From contig NZ_CP102382.1 in the NCBI RefSeq assembly GCF_024628805.1, positions 2,790,001-2,854,000 on the forward strand: DNA of 64,000 nucleotides, read 5' to 3'. Each line of letters begins with the position of its first letter. The stretch's first letter is position 1. A program made the position numbers and the translations under genes. Shown one piece after another: positions 42,762-54,205 of the stretch. The notes under the pieces were generated by a model. It searched no databases. It was not told the origin of the DNA and was given only the letters and a program-made list of their open reading frames with translations. Origin of the DNA: Paenimyroides aestuarii. Its GTDB lineage: Bacteria > Bacteroidota > Bacteroidia > Flavobacteriales > Flavobacteriaceae.

Positions 42762-43821
42762 TGTTTAAGAGATAAACAGCTAATATTCCGAAAATTACGT
42801 TTGGAAACCAAACAGCAAATAGAGGGTTGATGCTTGATGCTTCGGCCAGTGTTCCAAAAATTTTATCAAAGAAAATATAGGTAAATGCCAATCCAATTCC
42901 CATGGCGAGGTTTACCCCCATTCCACCGCGACGCTTCATTGATGAAACTGCCACTGCAATAATAGTCAGTATAAATGCCGAAACCGGAACACTGTATTTT
43001 TTATATTTTACGACCATATAGGCGCTAATGTTAGAAGAACCACGCATTTTTTCTTTTTCTATGAATTGATTTAATTCTGAAAGTGTCATGGTTTCTGCCG
43101 CATATATAGCTGGTGTAAGTTCATCAACTTCAAAATGGAATTTCATTCTCTTTTCACGTTCTTTTTCAATTTGATCGTCAAGGGCTCCTACTGTTCTTTT
43201 TTGGTAATTATACAGGGTGTAATCTTTTGTGCTGTCGTTATAAACAATACGTCCGGCTTCTATTTTTGAAACCAAATTATATCCTTTAAATTTTTCTAAG
43301 GTAAAATTATATCCGGTTTTGTTGGTATAGCTAAAATTGCTCACATAAATAAACTCGTCTTTACTAATTTGCTTAAAAACATTTTGGGTTTCGCGTATTT
43401 CTTTTCGTTTCAGATATTTATACCTAAAATCGTTGTATCCCAAACTGGCTTTTGGAACAATAAAAAAACCCATTAATAAGGCAAAAATCGAGATGAATGT
43501 TGCACCAATAATGTAAGGACGCAAAAATCGGATGTATGAAATTCCAGAGCTTAAAATAGCTACAATTTCGGTGTTTGATGCCAATTTGGAAGTGAACCAA
43601 ATGATTGATATAAACAAAAAAATTGGAAAAAGCATGTTGGCAAAATAAATGGTGAAATTGCCATAATACTCTAATACATCAACCAATGGAATATTGTTTT
43701 CTAGAATTTTATTGATTCGATCGGCTACATCAACCGCAATTCCAATAGGAATAAAAAGCAAGATCATTACAAAGAATGTTCCCAAATATCTTTTTAATAT
43801 GTACCAGTCAATGATTTTCAT
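42748..43821 (-). CDS. LptF/LptG-family lipopolysaccharide export permease
   Basis: Permease subunit of the LPS export ABC complex LptB2FG, 357 residues. N-terminal helices (YLGTFFVMILLFIPIGIAVD), a periplasmic beta-jellyroll region (about 130-240) and three C-terminal helices (KKYSVPVSAFILTIIAVAVS, then GMGVNLAMGIGLAF). The family cannot be split reliably into F or G by eye. It starts 9 bases after tgt, matching the common Bacteroidota order tgt-lptF/G. The partner permease and LptB ATPase are not in this window. Confidence 0.92.
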   Translation of the reverse strand: MKIIDWYILKRYLGTFFVMILLFIPIGIAVDVADRINKILENNIPLVDVLEYYGNFTIYFANMLFPIFLFISIIWFTSKLASNTEIVAILSSGISYIRFLRPYIIGATFISIFALLMGFFIVPKASLGYNDFRYKYLKRKEIRETQNVFKQISKDEFIYVSNFSYTNKTGYNFTLEKFKGYNLVSKIEAGRIVYNDSTKDYTLYNYQKRTVGALDDQIEKEREKRMKFHFEVDELTPAIYAAETMTLSELNQFIEKEKMRGSSNISAYMVVKYKKYSVPVSAFILTIIAVAVSSMKRRGGMGVNLAMGIGLAFTYIFFDKIFGTLAEASSINPLFAVWFPNVIFGILAVYLLNNAKR

Positions 43822-43830
43822 TTTGCCTAA

Positions 43831-44961
43831 TTATAAACGGGTGGCCATTTGTTTTACCATTTTTTCTTTCCATGCATAAAATGTTCCTGCAATGATTTGG
43901 CGACGGGCTTCGCGCACCAACCACATATAAAAACCAAGATTATGAATAGTTGCTATTTGTTTTCCTAAATATTCATCGGATACAAATAAATGGCGTAAAT
44001 AAGCTTTAGAATAATCGGTATCAACCCAAGTGTTTCCCATTGGATCGATTGGGCTGTAATCATCGGCCCATTTTTTATTCTTTATATTGATGAAACCTTC
44101 GCTTGTAAACAGCATACCATTTCGCGCATTTCGTGTGGGCATTACACAATCGAACATATCAATTCCCAAGGCAATATTTTCTAGGATGTTAATTGGCGTA
44201 CCAACCCCCATTAAATAACGTGGTTTGTCTTTTGGAAGAATATCGGTAACGATTTCGCACATTTCATACATTTCTTCGGCAGGTTCGCCAACTGATAGTC
44301 CGCCGATTGCATTGCCCACCGCACCAGCATTGGCAATGTATTCTGCCGATTGCGCGCGCAAGTCTTTAAAAGTTGACCCTTGAACAATTGGGAAAAACGC
44401 CTGATCGTAGCCGTACTTTGTAGGAACTTTTTCTAAATGGTTGATGCAGCGGTCTAACCAGCGATGCGTCATGTGCATAGAGCGTTGCGCATAGCGGTAA
44501 TCACACGGATAAGGGGTGCATTCATCGAACGCCATAATAATATCTGCCCCGATAGTACGCTGAATTTCCATTACATTTTCAGGAGAAAAAAAGTGGTAAG
44601 ATCCATCGATGTGCGATTTGAACTTCACGCCTTCTTCTTTAATTTTTCTTCTGCCTGATAAAGAATATACCTGAAAACCACCTGAGTCGGTCAAAATATT
44701 GCGGTCCCAATTCATAAACTTATGCAATCCACCGGCTTTTTCTAAAATTTCAGTTTTTGGACGCAAGTATAAATGATAGGTATTTCCTAAAATAATATCC
44801 GGATTTATATCTTCTTTTAATTCGCGTTGGTGCACACCTTTCACGGTGGCTGCTGTTCCAACGGGCATAAAAATTGGGGTTTCAATAACGCCATGGTCAG
44901 TTGTAATAACCCCTGCCCTAGCTTTTGAGTTGATATCTGTGTGCAGTAAATCGAATTTCAT
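43831..44961 (-). CDS. tgt: Queuine/preQ1 tRNA-guanine transglycosylase
   Basis: Exchanges guanine 34 for preQ1 in GUN-anticodon tRNAs, 376 residues. The substrate and nucleophile motifs are present: LTDSGGFQVYSL, MAFDECTPYP and FDCVMPTRNARNG with the catalytic Asp. The canonical C-terminal zinc site (CxCxxC...H) is not: the segment reads DPMGNTWVDTDYSKAYLRHL, with Gly, Thr and Asp where Cys are expected. I believe this loss is shared by other Flavobacteria, so it is probably a lineage trait, not decay. It heads the tgt-lptF/G-eamA operon and has a perfect -7 box at 44981-44988. Confidence 0.95.
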   Translation of the reverse strand: MKFDLLHTDINSKARAGVITTDHGVIETPIFMPVGTAATVKGVHQRELKEDINPDIILGNTYHLYLRPKTEILEKAGGLHKFMNWDRNILTDSGGFQVYSLSGRRKIKEEGVKFKSHIDGSYHFFSPENVMEIQRTIGADIIMAFDECTPYPCDYRYAQRSMHMTHRWLDRCINHLEKVPTKYGYDQAFFPIVQGSTFKDLRAQSAEYIANAGAVGNAIGGLSVGEPAEEMYEMCEIVTDILPKDKPRYLMGVGTPINILENIALGIDMFDCVMPTRNARNGMLFTSEGFINIKNKKWADDYSPIDPMGNTWVDTDYSKAYLRHLFVSDEYLGKQIATIHNLGFYMWLVREARRQIIAGTFYAWKEKMVKQMATRL

Positions 44962-44980
44962 ACTTGTTGTTTACAAGCTG

Positions 44981-44988
44981 CAAATATA
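44981..44988 (-). promoter_or_regulatory. -7 box for the tgt operon
   Basis: TATATTTG on the minus strand, about 20 bases from the tgt start. Confidence 0.55.
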
Positions 44989-45076
44989 CGTTTTTTGGTG
45001 GATAGTTTTTTGGTTATGTTTAAGAGAATTTTATGCAAAATACGTTGCATTTAGAAACAGGGAATAAAATAATTCT

Positions 45077-45832
45077 TTAATAGTATTCATAGGTACTGTA
45101 GAAATCTACAACCGGGTATTTTAAATGCTCGTTAACTTTATAGTTGTCGTTATCATATGTAATGAAGTATTCAGCATACGAAGTTCCGCCATCAGCTGTT
45201 CTTTCTATTAAGATTCTATCATTTTTATCAATGCTTTTTATCGCTTTATAGGCTTTTGTATATATATTATAAAATGGATTTGTTCTATCATTATAGCTAT
45301 AAGTATAAATTTCATTATTACTTTTTTCTACGATTAAATTCTCATTTAGATAATATTTATTATTGCTTTTTACACTGCCATCATTATTATATTCATATTT
45401 AGTAGTTTGAGTTGAGCCAGTGGCTTTAATATATAGATGCTCTTGAATAATTTGATTTGATTTATTATAAGTAAAATGATTGTTACTCTCATATTCATTT
45501 ATTGGACTTTCAATACTACCTTCAGCATGTATATTCACTATTGAAATAAGTTTATTGCCTTTATTATAATTAAACTTATGTATTGAAAAGCTATCAAAAC
45601 CAGAACTATTTTGCCCTCTATATCTACTATATATCGAATCTATAAATCCTGAAGAATTGTAATAATAATGATGCTCACCGAATCTATCCGTCATTTTTTT
45701 GATTTTCTTTCCAAGTGGTGGTGTTTCAACAACTTCATTTGTACGTTGTCTGTCTAAATCACTTCTTAAAAAATCATCATTTGAACATGCTATGATAATA
45801 AAAATAAATAATAAGAGTACTAAATTTTTCAT
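45077..45832 (-). CDS. Lipoprotein with YD/Rhs-like Tyr-Asn repeats, unknown function
   Basis: Predicted lipoprotein of 251 residues. The signal ends in a lipobox FIIIACSND (Cys about 15). The rest is rich in Tyr, Asn and Ser with short repeating units such as YYYNSSGFID, FNYNKGNKL, FTYNKSNQI, YEYNNDGSV and ITYDNDN, resembling YD-repeat beta strands but far shorter than Rhs proteins. ATG 45832 places the lysine and hydrophobic core at the N-terminus; the longer ORF from 45895 would run through the upstream terminator. A/T-rich, probably a family-restricted surface protein. Confidence 0.75.
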   Translation of the reverse strand: MKNLVLLLFIFIIIACSNDDFLRSDLDRQRTNEVVETPPLGKKIKKMTDRFGEHHYYYNSSGFIDSIYSRYRGQNSSGFDSFSIHKFNYNKGNKLISIVNIHAEGSIESPINEYESNNHFTYNKSNQIIQEHLYIKATGSTQTTKYEYNNDGSVKSNNKYYLNENLIVEKSNNEIYTYSYNDRTNPFYNIYTKAYKAIKSIDKNDRILIERTADGGTSYAEYFITYDNDNYKVNEHLKYPVVDFYSTYEYY

Positions 45833-45860
45833 AAGATGATATTTTTTTGTTAAATATAAC

Positions 45861-45890
45861 AAAAAAAATCCATTCAATAGAATGGATTTT
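45861..45890 (-). terminator. Terminator of the small outer-membrane protein gene
   Basis: AAAATCCATTC, short loop, GAATGGATTTT with T-run on the minus strand. Nearly identical, flanks included, to the terminator at 46597-46628. Confidence 0.85.
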
Positions 45891-45910
45891 AACATTTTAA
45901 TTGAAAATTA

Positions 45911-46465
45911 CTATCTTCTGTTAAGATTAAAAGTAATACCCACAGATAAAGCTGCTTTTTTAGCAAAGAAACTTTCAATTGGGTCACCATTTCTATCTTC
46001 AGAAAGTGAAATGTCTCCTTTCAACAATGGCGCAAAACTTTGTTTGTACATTGCATAAAAACCAATAACATCACTAATATTGTATTTAAAACCTGCATGT
46101 GCACCTAATGAACGTACAGTAAAATCGACTCCTAAATAAGTATCTACATCTTCACGTAAATTTAAAGCTTCTCTAAAGTGAAACCTAGCAAATCCACCAC
46201 CATCAAAACTATCTAAAAATTTTAATCCTTTTTCGAAACCTTCACCATCATTATCAATTTTGGTATTAATTAAATAGGTTACTTGTGTACCCCAAGAAAA
46301 AAAGTCGCTTCTTCCATAGTCATTCTGATACTCAATTCCAGAATTTCCACCAACGTTGACATAGCCTAAAAATATTTTAAAATCGTTATATCCATCGTAT
46401 GCCTGTGAATATGATGAAAATTGTGCGCCTAATAAAGCAATTGTTAAAGTAATTATTTTTCTCAC
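45911..46465 (-). CDS. Small outer-membrane beta-barrel-like protein
   Basis: Protein of 184 residues with signal peptide (residues 1-20, ending SSYSQ) and a mature part of alternating polar/hydrophobic strands (DFKIFLGYVNVGG, WGTQVTYLIN, AHAGFKYNISDVIGFYAMYKQSF) ending KAALSVGITFNLNRR, a typical outer-membrane barrel terminus. It resembles small flavobacterial beta-barrel proteins of unknown role. The start is GTG; no in-frame ATG gives an intact signal peptide. A perfect -7-like word TACATTTG (46465-46472) overlaps this GTG by one base, which conflicts with it being the promoter of this gene unless transcription starts upstream. Confidence 0.75.
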   Translation of the reverse strand: MRKIITLTIALLGAQFSSYSQAYDGYNDFKIFLGYVNVGGNSGIEYQNDYGRSDFFSWGTQVTYLINTKIDNDGEGFEKGLKFLDSFDGGGFARFHFREALNLREDVDTYLGVDFTVRSLGAHAGFKYNISDVIGFYAMYKQSFAPLLKGDISLSEDRNGDPIESFFAKKAALSVGITFNLNRR

Positions 46466-46472
46466 AAATGTA
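46465..46472 (-). promoter_or_regulatory. -7-like word overlapping the GTG start of the small outer-membrane protein
   Basis: TACATTTG on the minus strand, full consensus; the last G is the first base of the GTG start codon. If used, the message would start inside the signal-peptide codons, so either the word is unused or the start is misplaced. Confidence 0.35.
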
Positions 46473-46596
46473 TTTTTGAAAAGATGAAATTAATTTTCGT
46501 TAATAATTTTAAAAAATATCAATATAATTACGCAAATATACCTTAATCCTATTAAAATCAAAATTTTTATTTAACATTTTTTTAGATTTGTTTAAC

Positions 46597-46628
46597 AAAA
46601 AAAAATCCATTCAAATGAATGGATTTTT
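46597..46628 (-). terminator. fahA terminator
   Basis: AAAAATCCATTCA, loop AA, TGAATGGATTTTT, with further T on the minus strand; 21 bases after the stop. Confidence 0.87.
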
Positions 46629-46649
46629 AACATTTTAATTATCAGACTC

Positions 46650-47939
46650 TTAATTCTTAAACGGAACTGCAGGTAATAATTGAGAAGAAACTTCACCAAA
46701 TCCGATACGTACACCATCTTTTTCACAATAACCTTTCATGATTACTGTGTCATAGTCTTCAATGAAAGCACGCGTAGAACCATCGGGCATTTCAATAGGA
46801 TTTTGTCCGCCCCATGTGAGTTCTAACATAGAGCCAAAACTGTCTTTTGTTGGTCCTGAAATCGTTCCCGATCCCATTAAATCGCCAGATGTTACCATAC
46901 AACCATTTACGGTGTGATGCGCCAACTGTTGCGCCATAGTCCAGTACATATACTTAAAGTTTGATTTACAAACTGTTTTTGCTTCTTTATCTTCTGGTTG
47001 AATAATCACTTCTAAATTAATATCAAACGAATGATCTGTTTTTTGTTGCAAGTATGGTAACGGTTTTGGATCTTCTTGCGAAGGACTTGCACAACGGAAA
47101 GGCTCTAAAGCATCCATTGTTACTACCCAACACGAGATTGATGAACCAAAGTTTTTCGCTAAGAATGGTCCCAATGGAACATATTCCCATGCTTGCAAAT
47201 CGCGTGCAGACCAATCGTTTAACAATACCATTCCAAACATGTGGTTTTCCGCGTCTTCAACAGAAACTCTATCTCCCATAATATTTGCATCACCGGTGAT
47301 AAAAGCGGTTTCTAATTCAAAATCAACTCGTTTCGATGGACCAAAAACAGGTTCCGCTGCTCCTTTAGGCATTGATTGGCCTAACGGACGATTTACAGGC
47401 ACTCCCGAAGGAACAATTGTTGAACTTCTACCATGATAACCTACTGGTAAATGCAACCAGTTTGGCAATAAAGCATTTTCTGGATCGCGAAACATCATCC
47501 CTACGTTGGTTGCGTGTTCACGACTTGAATAAAAATCGGTATAATCACCAATAAAAACGGGTAATTCTACCGTAACTTCGTTCACATTAAAAATTACCAA
47601 TTCGCGGGCTTTTGCATCATCACGCAATTTTGAATTGTTTGCTTCAAAAATTTCTGAGATTCTATTGCGTACAGCACGCCAAACTTCTCGTCCTTCGCTA
47701 ATAAAGGCATTCAATGTTTCATCATAAAGCACACTATCATCAAAATCAATATCTTTAAAAAAACCTAAATCGTTTAAAGCAGTTATACTTATAGCGTAAT
47801 CGCCAATTCTTGTTCCAATTACTAATTCATCTTCATCAACCGAAAAAACGCCAAAAGGTATATTTTGTATAGGAAAATCACTGTTTTCAGCAACGTTTAA
47901 CCACGTTTTTAGATTGGGATTGTTAGCAGGTATATTCAT
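46650..47939 (-). CDS. fahA: Fumarylacetoacetase
   Basis: Last enzyme of tyrosine/phenylalanine breakdown, cleaving fumarylacetoacetate to fumarate and acetoacetate; 429 residues. N-terminal SH3-like domain, then the FAH fold: DFYSSREHATNVG, LPVGYHGRSSTIVPSG (catalytic His), VDFELETAF with metal-binding Glu residues, LLNDWSARDLQAWEYVPLG and GSGTISGPTKDSFGS. It is transcribed alone and divergent from glyA across 92 bases. Other tyrosine catabolic genes are not nearby. Confidence 0.96.
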   Translation of the reverse strand: MNIPANNPNLKTWLNVAENSDFPIQNIPFGVFSVDEDELVIGTRIGDYAISITALNDLGFFKDIDFDDSVLYDETLNAFISEGREVWRAVRNRISEIFEANNSKLRDDAKARELVIFNVNEVTVELPVFIGDYTDFYSSREHATNVGMMFRDPENALLPNWLHLPVGYHGRSSTIVPSGVPVNRPLGQSMPKGAAEPVFGPSKRVDFELETAFITGDANIMGDRVSVEDAENHMFGMVLLNDWSARDLQAWEYVPLGPFLAKNFGSSISCWVVTMDALEPFRCASPSQEDPKPLPYLQQKTDHSFDINLEVIIQPEDKEAKTVCKSNFKYMYWTMAQQLAHHTVNGCMVTSGDLMGSGTISGPTKDSFGSMLELTWGGQNPIEMPDGSTRAFIEDYDTVIMKGYCEKDGVRIGFGEVSSQLLPAVPFKN

Positions 47940-47998
47940 ACGTTTAATTATTTTTGTTTGAATTTATTTTCTTATGCGAATATAACAATGATTTTTCA

Positions 47999-48006
47999 TA
48001 AATTTG
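47999..48006 (+). promoter_or_regulatory. -7 box for glyA
   Basis: TAAATTTG, full TAnnTTTG match, 25 bases before ATG 48032. Confidence 0.45.
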
Positions 48007-48031
48007 GTTTCATTTTAAAGAATTAATAGAA

Positions 48032-49306
48032 ATGCAACGCGACGAACAAATATTTGACTTGATATTAGACGAGCAAGACCGCCAAATAAATGGTTTGGAA
48101 TTAATTGCCTCGGAAAATTTTGTAAGCGACCAAGTAATGGAAGCTGCCGGATCCGTTTTAACCAATAAATACGCAGAAGGATATCCCGGAAAAAGATATT
48201 ACGGCGGCTGTGAAGTTGTTGATATTGTGGAACAAATTGCCATTGACAGAGCCAAAGCTTTGTTTAATGCAGCTTATGTAAACGTACAGCCACACTCGGG
48301 TTCGCAAGCGAATACAGCGGTTTATGCAGCAGTTTTAAAACCGGGCGACAAAATTCTAGGTTTCGATTTATCGCACGGTGGTCATTTAACGCACGGCTCA
48401 CCTGTTAACTTTTCGGGTAAATTATACAACCCTGTTTTTTATGGAGTTGATGAAGCAACCGGAGTGATTAATTATGATACTATTGAAGAGATTGCAAAAC
48501 GTGAAAAACCGCAATTAATTATTGCAGGCGCATCGGCTTACTCGCGAGATATGGATTTTAAACGTTTTCGTGAAATTGCAGATGCAGTTGGTGCTTTGCT
48601 TTTGGCAGATATTTCGCATCCGGCTGGTTTAATAGCAAAAGGATTATTGTCTGATCCGCTTCCGCATTGCCATATCGTAACCACCACCACCCACAAAACA
48701 TTGCGTGGACCTCGTGGAGGAATGATTATGATGGGTCAAGATTTTGAAAATCCGTTTGGTTTAAAAACACCTAAAGGAGAAACTCGTATGATGTCTGCTT
48801 TGTTAGATGCTGCTGTTTTTCCTGGTAATCAAGGTGGCCCGTTAATGCACATCATTGCTGCAAAGGCGGTAGCTTTTGGCGAAGCATTACAAGACGAATT
48901 TATGCATTATGCTTTGCAAGTTCAGAAAAATGCTCAGGCAATGGCAAGCGCATTTGTAAAACGCGATTATAAAATTATTTCGGGCGGAACCGATAACCAC
49001 ATGATGCTGATTGATTTACGAAACAAAAACATTTCGGGCAAAGAAGCTGAAAATGCTTTGGTTAAAGCCGAAATCACCGTTAACAAAAACATGGTTCCTT
49101 TTGATGATAAATCACCGTTTGTTACCTCTGGAATTCGCGTGGGAACTGCAGCAATAACAACACGAGGTTTGGTTGAAAGCGATATGGAAACGATTGTAGA
49201 TTTAATCGACCGTGTAATTATGAATCATACCAACGAAGAAGTTATTGAACAAATTGCCGATGAAGTAAACGAAATGATGAGCGAACGCGCTATGTTTGTT
49301 TTTTAA
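48032..49306 (+). CDS. glyA: Serine hydroxymethyltransferase
   Basis: PLP enzyme of 424 residues interconverting serine and glycine with tetrahydrofolate, the main one-carbon source. Motifs: [47 protein letters not shown] and [15 protein letters not shown] with the Schiff-base Lys. Full length. Ended by a hairpin terminator 23 bases downstream. Confidence 0.97.
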   Translation: MQRDEQIFDLILDEQDRQINGLELIASENFVSDQVMEAAGSVLTNKYAEGYPGKRYYGGCEVVDIVEQIAIDRAKALFNAAYVNVQPHSGSQANTAVYAAVLKPGDKILGFDLSHGGHLTHGSPVNFSGKLYNPVFYGVDEATGVINYDTIEEIAKREKPQLIIAGASAYSRDMDFKRFREIADAVGALLLADISHPAGLIAKGLLSDPLPHCHIVTTTTHKTLRGPRGGMIMMGQDFENPFGLKTPKGETRMMSALLDAAVFPGNQGGPLMHIIAAKAVAFGEALQDEFMHYALQVQKNAQAMASAFVKRDYKIISGGTDNHMMLIDLRNKNISGKEAENALVKAEITVNKNMVPFDDKSPFVTSGIRVGTAAITTRGLVESDMETIVDLIDRVIMNHTNEEVIEQIADEVNEMMSERAMFVF

Positions 49307-49329
49307 CAAGTTATTTTTATAAAAAAGTT

Positions 49330-49358
49330 AAAGAGTCACTAAATGTGGCTCTTTTTTT
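49330..49358 (+). terminator. glyA terminator
   Basis: AAAGAGTCAC, loop TAAAT, GTGGCTCTTT, then T-run; one G-T wobble. Confidence 0.75.
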
Positions 49359-49411
49359 GGTGGTGCTGTAACAAAATAGTACTTTTCGCAACAAACAATT
49401 TAAATCATTTT

Positions 49412-50578
49412 ATGAAAAACATTTTACTTGCACTTCTCCTTTTTCTAAGCATCTCTGTTCAGGCACAGCAATTGATTCAAGGAATTATTAAAGACACTGA
49501 AACCCAACAACCCATTCAGCACGCACTGATTATTGGAAATATCTCAGGAAAAAGCACGGTGACCAACAGCGAAGGCCGCTTTCAGTTTCATTTGCCAAAA
49601 GAAGATTCTAAATTAATTATTAAACATTTAGATTATTTCACACAAGAAATTTCGGCAAAAAACAAAAAATCATTTCAAGTGCAAATGCAATCTTCCACCG
49701 AATCCTTAGAAGAAATTGTCATCTTAAAAACATCCATTAAATCTGAAATAGAAAAAGCCATAAAAACATCCCAACAAAGTTTCTCTAAAAACTTAAAATT
49801 GAATACTTTTTATCGGGAATTGTTGTATATAAACGGAACCATGTATCAATATGAAGATGCCGAAGCCGATTATTACCAGCAATCGATCAATGAAAGCAAC
49901 GTAATTGTAAAAGAAAGCAGAAGTGTGAAATTTAATAATGAAGAAGCCAAAAAGTTTGATTCCTTATCTCGGGTACATTATTACTGGCGCGATTTTAAAG
50001 AAATTATTTCGCATGAATTTGATTTTAAATTGTTAAAAAACATCATTTCAGACAAAGAATACAATTTATACCTTACCTCTAAAACCGCAGGCGACGGCAC
50101 TGAATTGTACGTTTTAAACTTTAGTCCGATTGAAAATGCAAAAAAAGCCACCCTTTCCGGAACGATGATTTATGGTTCAAACGATTATTTAATCCGAGAG
50201 ATTAAGGCCAACTTGGCTGACAAATTTATGAATAACAACGAATTCATGCAGCAAAACAACCATCGTTTTAAGCGCAGTTTTTATAACCGAACTACTATTT
50301 TTAAAATTTTCAATTCAAATTATTCATTAGCATATACTTCCTACCGTATTTTTGGAGTTTCAGAAGTATTAAACCAACTCACAAAAGTGGGCGGTTTTAT
50401 GGAACTCTTGATTGATTCTACCGAGCAAAACCCTATTCTCCCAGCAGCTGATGCCTTTTATACTCGTGAAAAGTTAACTCCGCTTGGCAAGAACTATAAA
50501 ACTCGCTATTGGGAAAAATTTAATGTGGTTCCTTTAACCTACAAAGAAGAGCAAGTGCTTCGGTTGATTAATAAATAA
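49412..50578 (+). CDS. Secreted carboxypeptidase-regulatory-like domain protein
   Basis: Protein of 388 residues. Signal peptide (MKNILLALLLFLSISVQAQ), CarboxypepD_reg-like domain (about 22-105: LIQGIIKDTETQQPIQHAL), then a long alpha/beta region of unknown fold (FYRELLYINGTMYQYEDAEADYY). Similar proteins sit in Bacteroidota envelopes with undefined function. ATG 49412 is used; a longer ORF from 49343 begins inside the glyA terminator and is unlikely. Convergent with the PPIase gene, 7 bases between stops and no hairpin seen. Confidence 0.82.
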   Translation: MKNILLALLLFLSISVQAQQLIQGIIKDTETQQPIQHALIIGNISGKSTVTNSEGRFQFHLPKEDSKLIIKHLDYFTQEISAKNKKSFQVQMQSSTESLEEIVILKTSIKSEIEKAIKTSQQSFSKNLKLNTFYRELLYINGTMYQYEDAEADYYQQSINESNVIVKESRSVKFNNEEAKKFDSLSRVHYYWRDFKEIISHEFDFKLLKNIISDKEYNLYLTSKTAGDGTELYVLNFSPIENAKKATLSGTMIYGSNDYLIREIKANLADKFMNNNEFMQQNNHRFKRSFYNRTTIFKIFNSNYSLAYTSYRIFGVSEVLNQLTKVGGFMELLIDSTEQNPILPAADAFYTREKLTPLGKNYKTRYWEKFNVVPLTYKEEQVLRLINK

Positions 50579-50585
50579 TTGTAAC

Positions 50586-51224
50586 TTATTCAAAAATCTC
50601 TATAATTTCAAACGAAATATCTTGAAGCGGAAAATCGTTCTCATTGGTTGGCATTTTGCTAATTGCCAACAAAACTTCTAAGCCTTCATACACTTCGCCA
50701 AAAACCGTATAATCGTGATCTAATCGAGGTTGCCCGCCAATTGATAAATAGGTTTCGCGCTGTGCTTTGGTGAATTTTATTTGTTTTTTAATTTCTAAAG
50801 CATTCAGTTCTTCTTCAGAAACATTTTTGCCAACAACAAAATAAATCTGGTTTAAAAAAGATGCTTTTTCAATATTTTCGTCCCTGCCGGCACCAATTGC
50901 ACCCAATTTGTGAAACGCACGATCATTGAATTCAGGGAGCAACCTTTTGTGTTGGTCGTCGGGTAAAAACGCTTCTCTTTCGGCAATACTATTGTCATGC
51001 TCTCCTCCTTGAACAACAAAATTTTCGATAATTCTATTGAAAAAAGATTCTTTGTAAACACCCTTTCTGACCGCATTTATAATTAACTCTTGATGTTTTG
51101 GCGTGAAATCATAAAGCAACACTTTAAAATTTCCCTGAGAAGTTTTGAACAACAATTTATGCGACTGAGCCGATAACGAACCATAAAAAAAGGTGACAAA
51201 TAAAAGCGCTACTATTTTTTTCAT
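50586..51224 (-). CDS. Exported cyclophilin-type peptidyl-prolyl isomerase
   Basis: Periplasmic or lipid-side foldase of 212 residues. Signal peptide about 1-20 (ending GSLSAQ), then the cyclophilin core: FKVLLYDFTPKHQ, FFNRIIENFVVQGGEHDN, LGAIGAGRDENIEKASFLNQIYF and DYTVFGEVYEGLEVL. The active-site Arg (FNRI) and Gln (VQGG) are kept. ATG 51224 and ATG 51239 are both possible; the former gives the cleanest signal peptide. The longer ORF from 51311 adds a second hydrophobic stretch with no support. Confidence 0.88.
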   Translation of the reverse strand: MKKIVALLFVTFFYGSLSAQSHKLLFKTSQGNFKVLLYDFTPKHQELIINAVRKGVYKESFFNRIIENFVVQGGEHDNSIAEREAFLPDDQHKRLLPEFNDRAFHKLGAIGAGRDENIEKASFLNQIYFVVGKNVSEEELNALEIKKQIKFTKAQRETYLSIGGQPRLDHDYTVFGEVYEGLEVLLAISKMPTNENDFPLQDISFEIIEIFE

Positions 51225-51392
51225 TTGAAAAGTATTCATGCATCTAAAAGTAGTATTTATAATCCCAATTACCAAATTGCAAATTTTAAACAACAATATA
51301 ATCAAAAGCATAAAATATAGACCTACAAATCATTAAATTGCTAATTCTTAAATCATTCTAAAATTCTTCCTTAAAAATAAAACCGTATTTAG

Positions 51393-51400
51393 TATATTTG
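51393..51400 (+). promoter_or_regulatory. -7 box for icd
   Basis: TATATTTG, full match, 37 bases before the start codon. Confidence 0.5.
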
Positions 51401-51422
51401 TAAACAAAAAAACAGACTTTAA

Positions 51423-53657
<2,235 letters not shown>

Positions 53658-53675
53658 TTTATATTTATAGATACT

Positions 53676-53704
53676 AAAACCGTCGGTTCTCGGCGGTTTT
53701 TTTT
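53676..53704 (+). terminator. icd terminator
   Basis: AAAACCG, inner loop, CGGTTTT followed by T-run. Confidence 0.87.
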
Positions 53705-53728
53705 ATGAAATCAATTAATTTTATCCCC

Positions 53729-54127
53729 ATGAAAACCTTACATATAGCATCGGTTGCAATTATCAATCCAAACAAAGAACTGCTTTTGGTTCGTAAAAAA
53801 AATTCCGAATTTTATCAGTTAACCGGTGGTAAAATGCAAAATGGCGAGCAAGATATCGAAGCCATCATTCGCGAAGCTAAAGAAGAAATTGGTTTAAAAA
53901 TCGAACCTCATCAACTAACATTTTTAGGATCGCACCAAACAAAAGCCGTAAACGAACACAATACAGTGGTTCATGGCAGCGTTTATTGGTTGCACGTACC
54001 CTTTTTTGAACCAATAATTGCCAACGAGATTCAGGAGTTTGTATGGATGAACAAAAATAATTATCAGCAATACAGCTGGGCACATTTAGCTAAAGAATTG
54101 GTTCAGCCCAAATGGTTGGCGTTATAG
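53729..54127 (+). CDS. Nudix hydrolase
   Basis: Small pyrophosphohydrolase of 132 residues. The Nudix box GGKMQNGEQDIEAIIREAKEEIGL is split here as positions: Gly at 36, Glu at 42 and REAKEEIG at 50-57, fitting Gx5Ex7RExxEExG. The substrate is unknown; size and sequence resemble general dNTP/ADP-ribose house-cleaning members. ATG 53729 is preferred; an in-frame ATG at 53705 lies directly in the T-run of the icd terminator. Confidence 0.88.
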   Translation: MKTLHIASVAIINPNKELLLVRKKNSEFYQLTGGKMQNGEQDIEAIIREAKEEIGLKIEPHQLTFLGSHQTKAVNEHNTVVHGSVYWLHVPFFEPIIANEIQEFVWMNKNNYQQYSWAHLAKELVQPKWLAL

Positions 54128-54162
54128 TTTGTTATTTCTAACTTTAATGAATAAATTATTTT

Positions 54163-54170
54163 TAAATTTG
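54163..54170 (+). promoter_or_regulatory. -7 box for the TonB receptor operon
   Basis: TAAATTTG, full match, 36 bases before ATG 54206. Confidence 0.5.
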
Positions 54171-54205
54171 CACTAAAGCACAAACCCTTGCAACAAAAAA
54201 CCGCT

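Noticed and set aside
45833..45895. Upstream start for the YD-like lipoprotein
   Set aside because: The extension reads through the preceding terminator and displaces the lipoprotein signal from the N-terminus.
53705..53728. Upstream ATG for the Nudix gene
   Set aside because: Falls at the end of the icd terminator T-run; the next ATG at 53729 gives a normal Nudix N-terminus.
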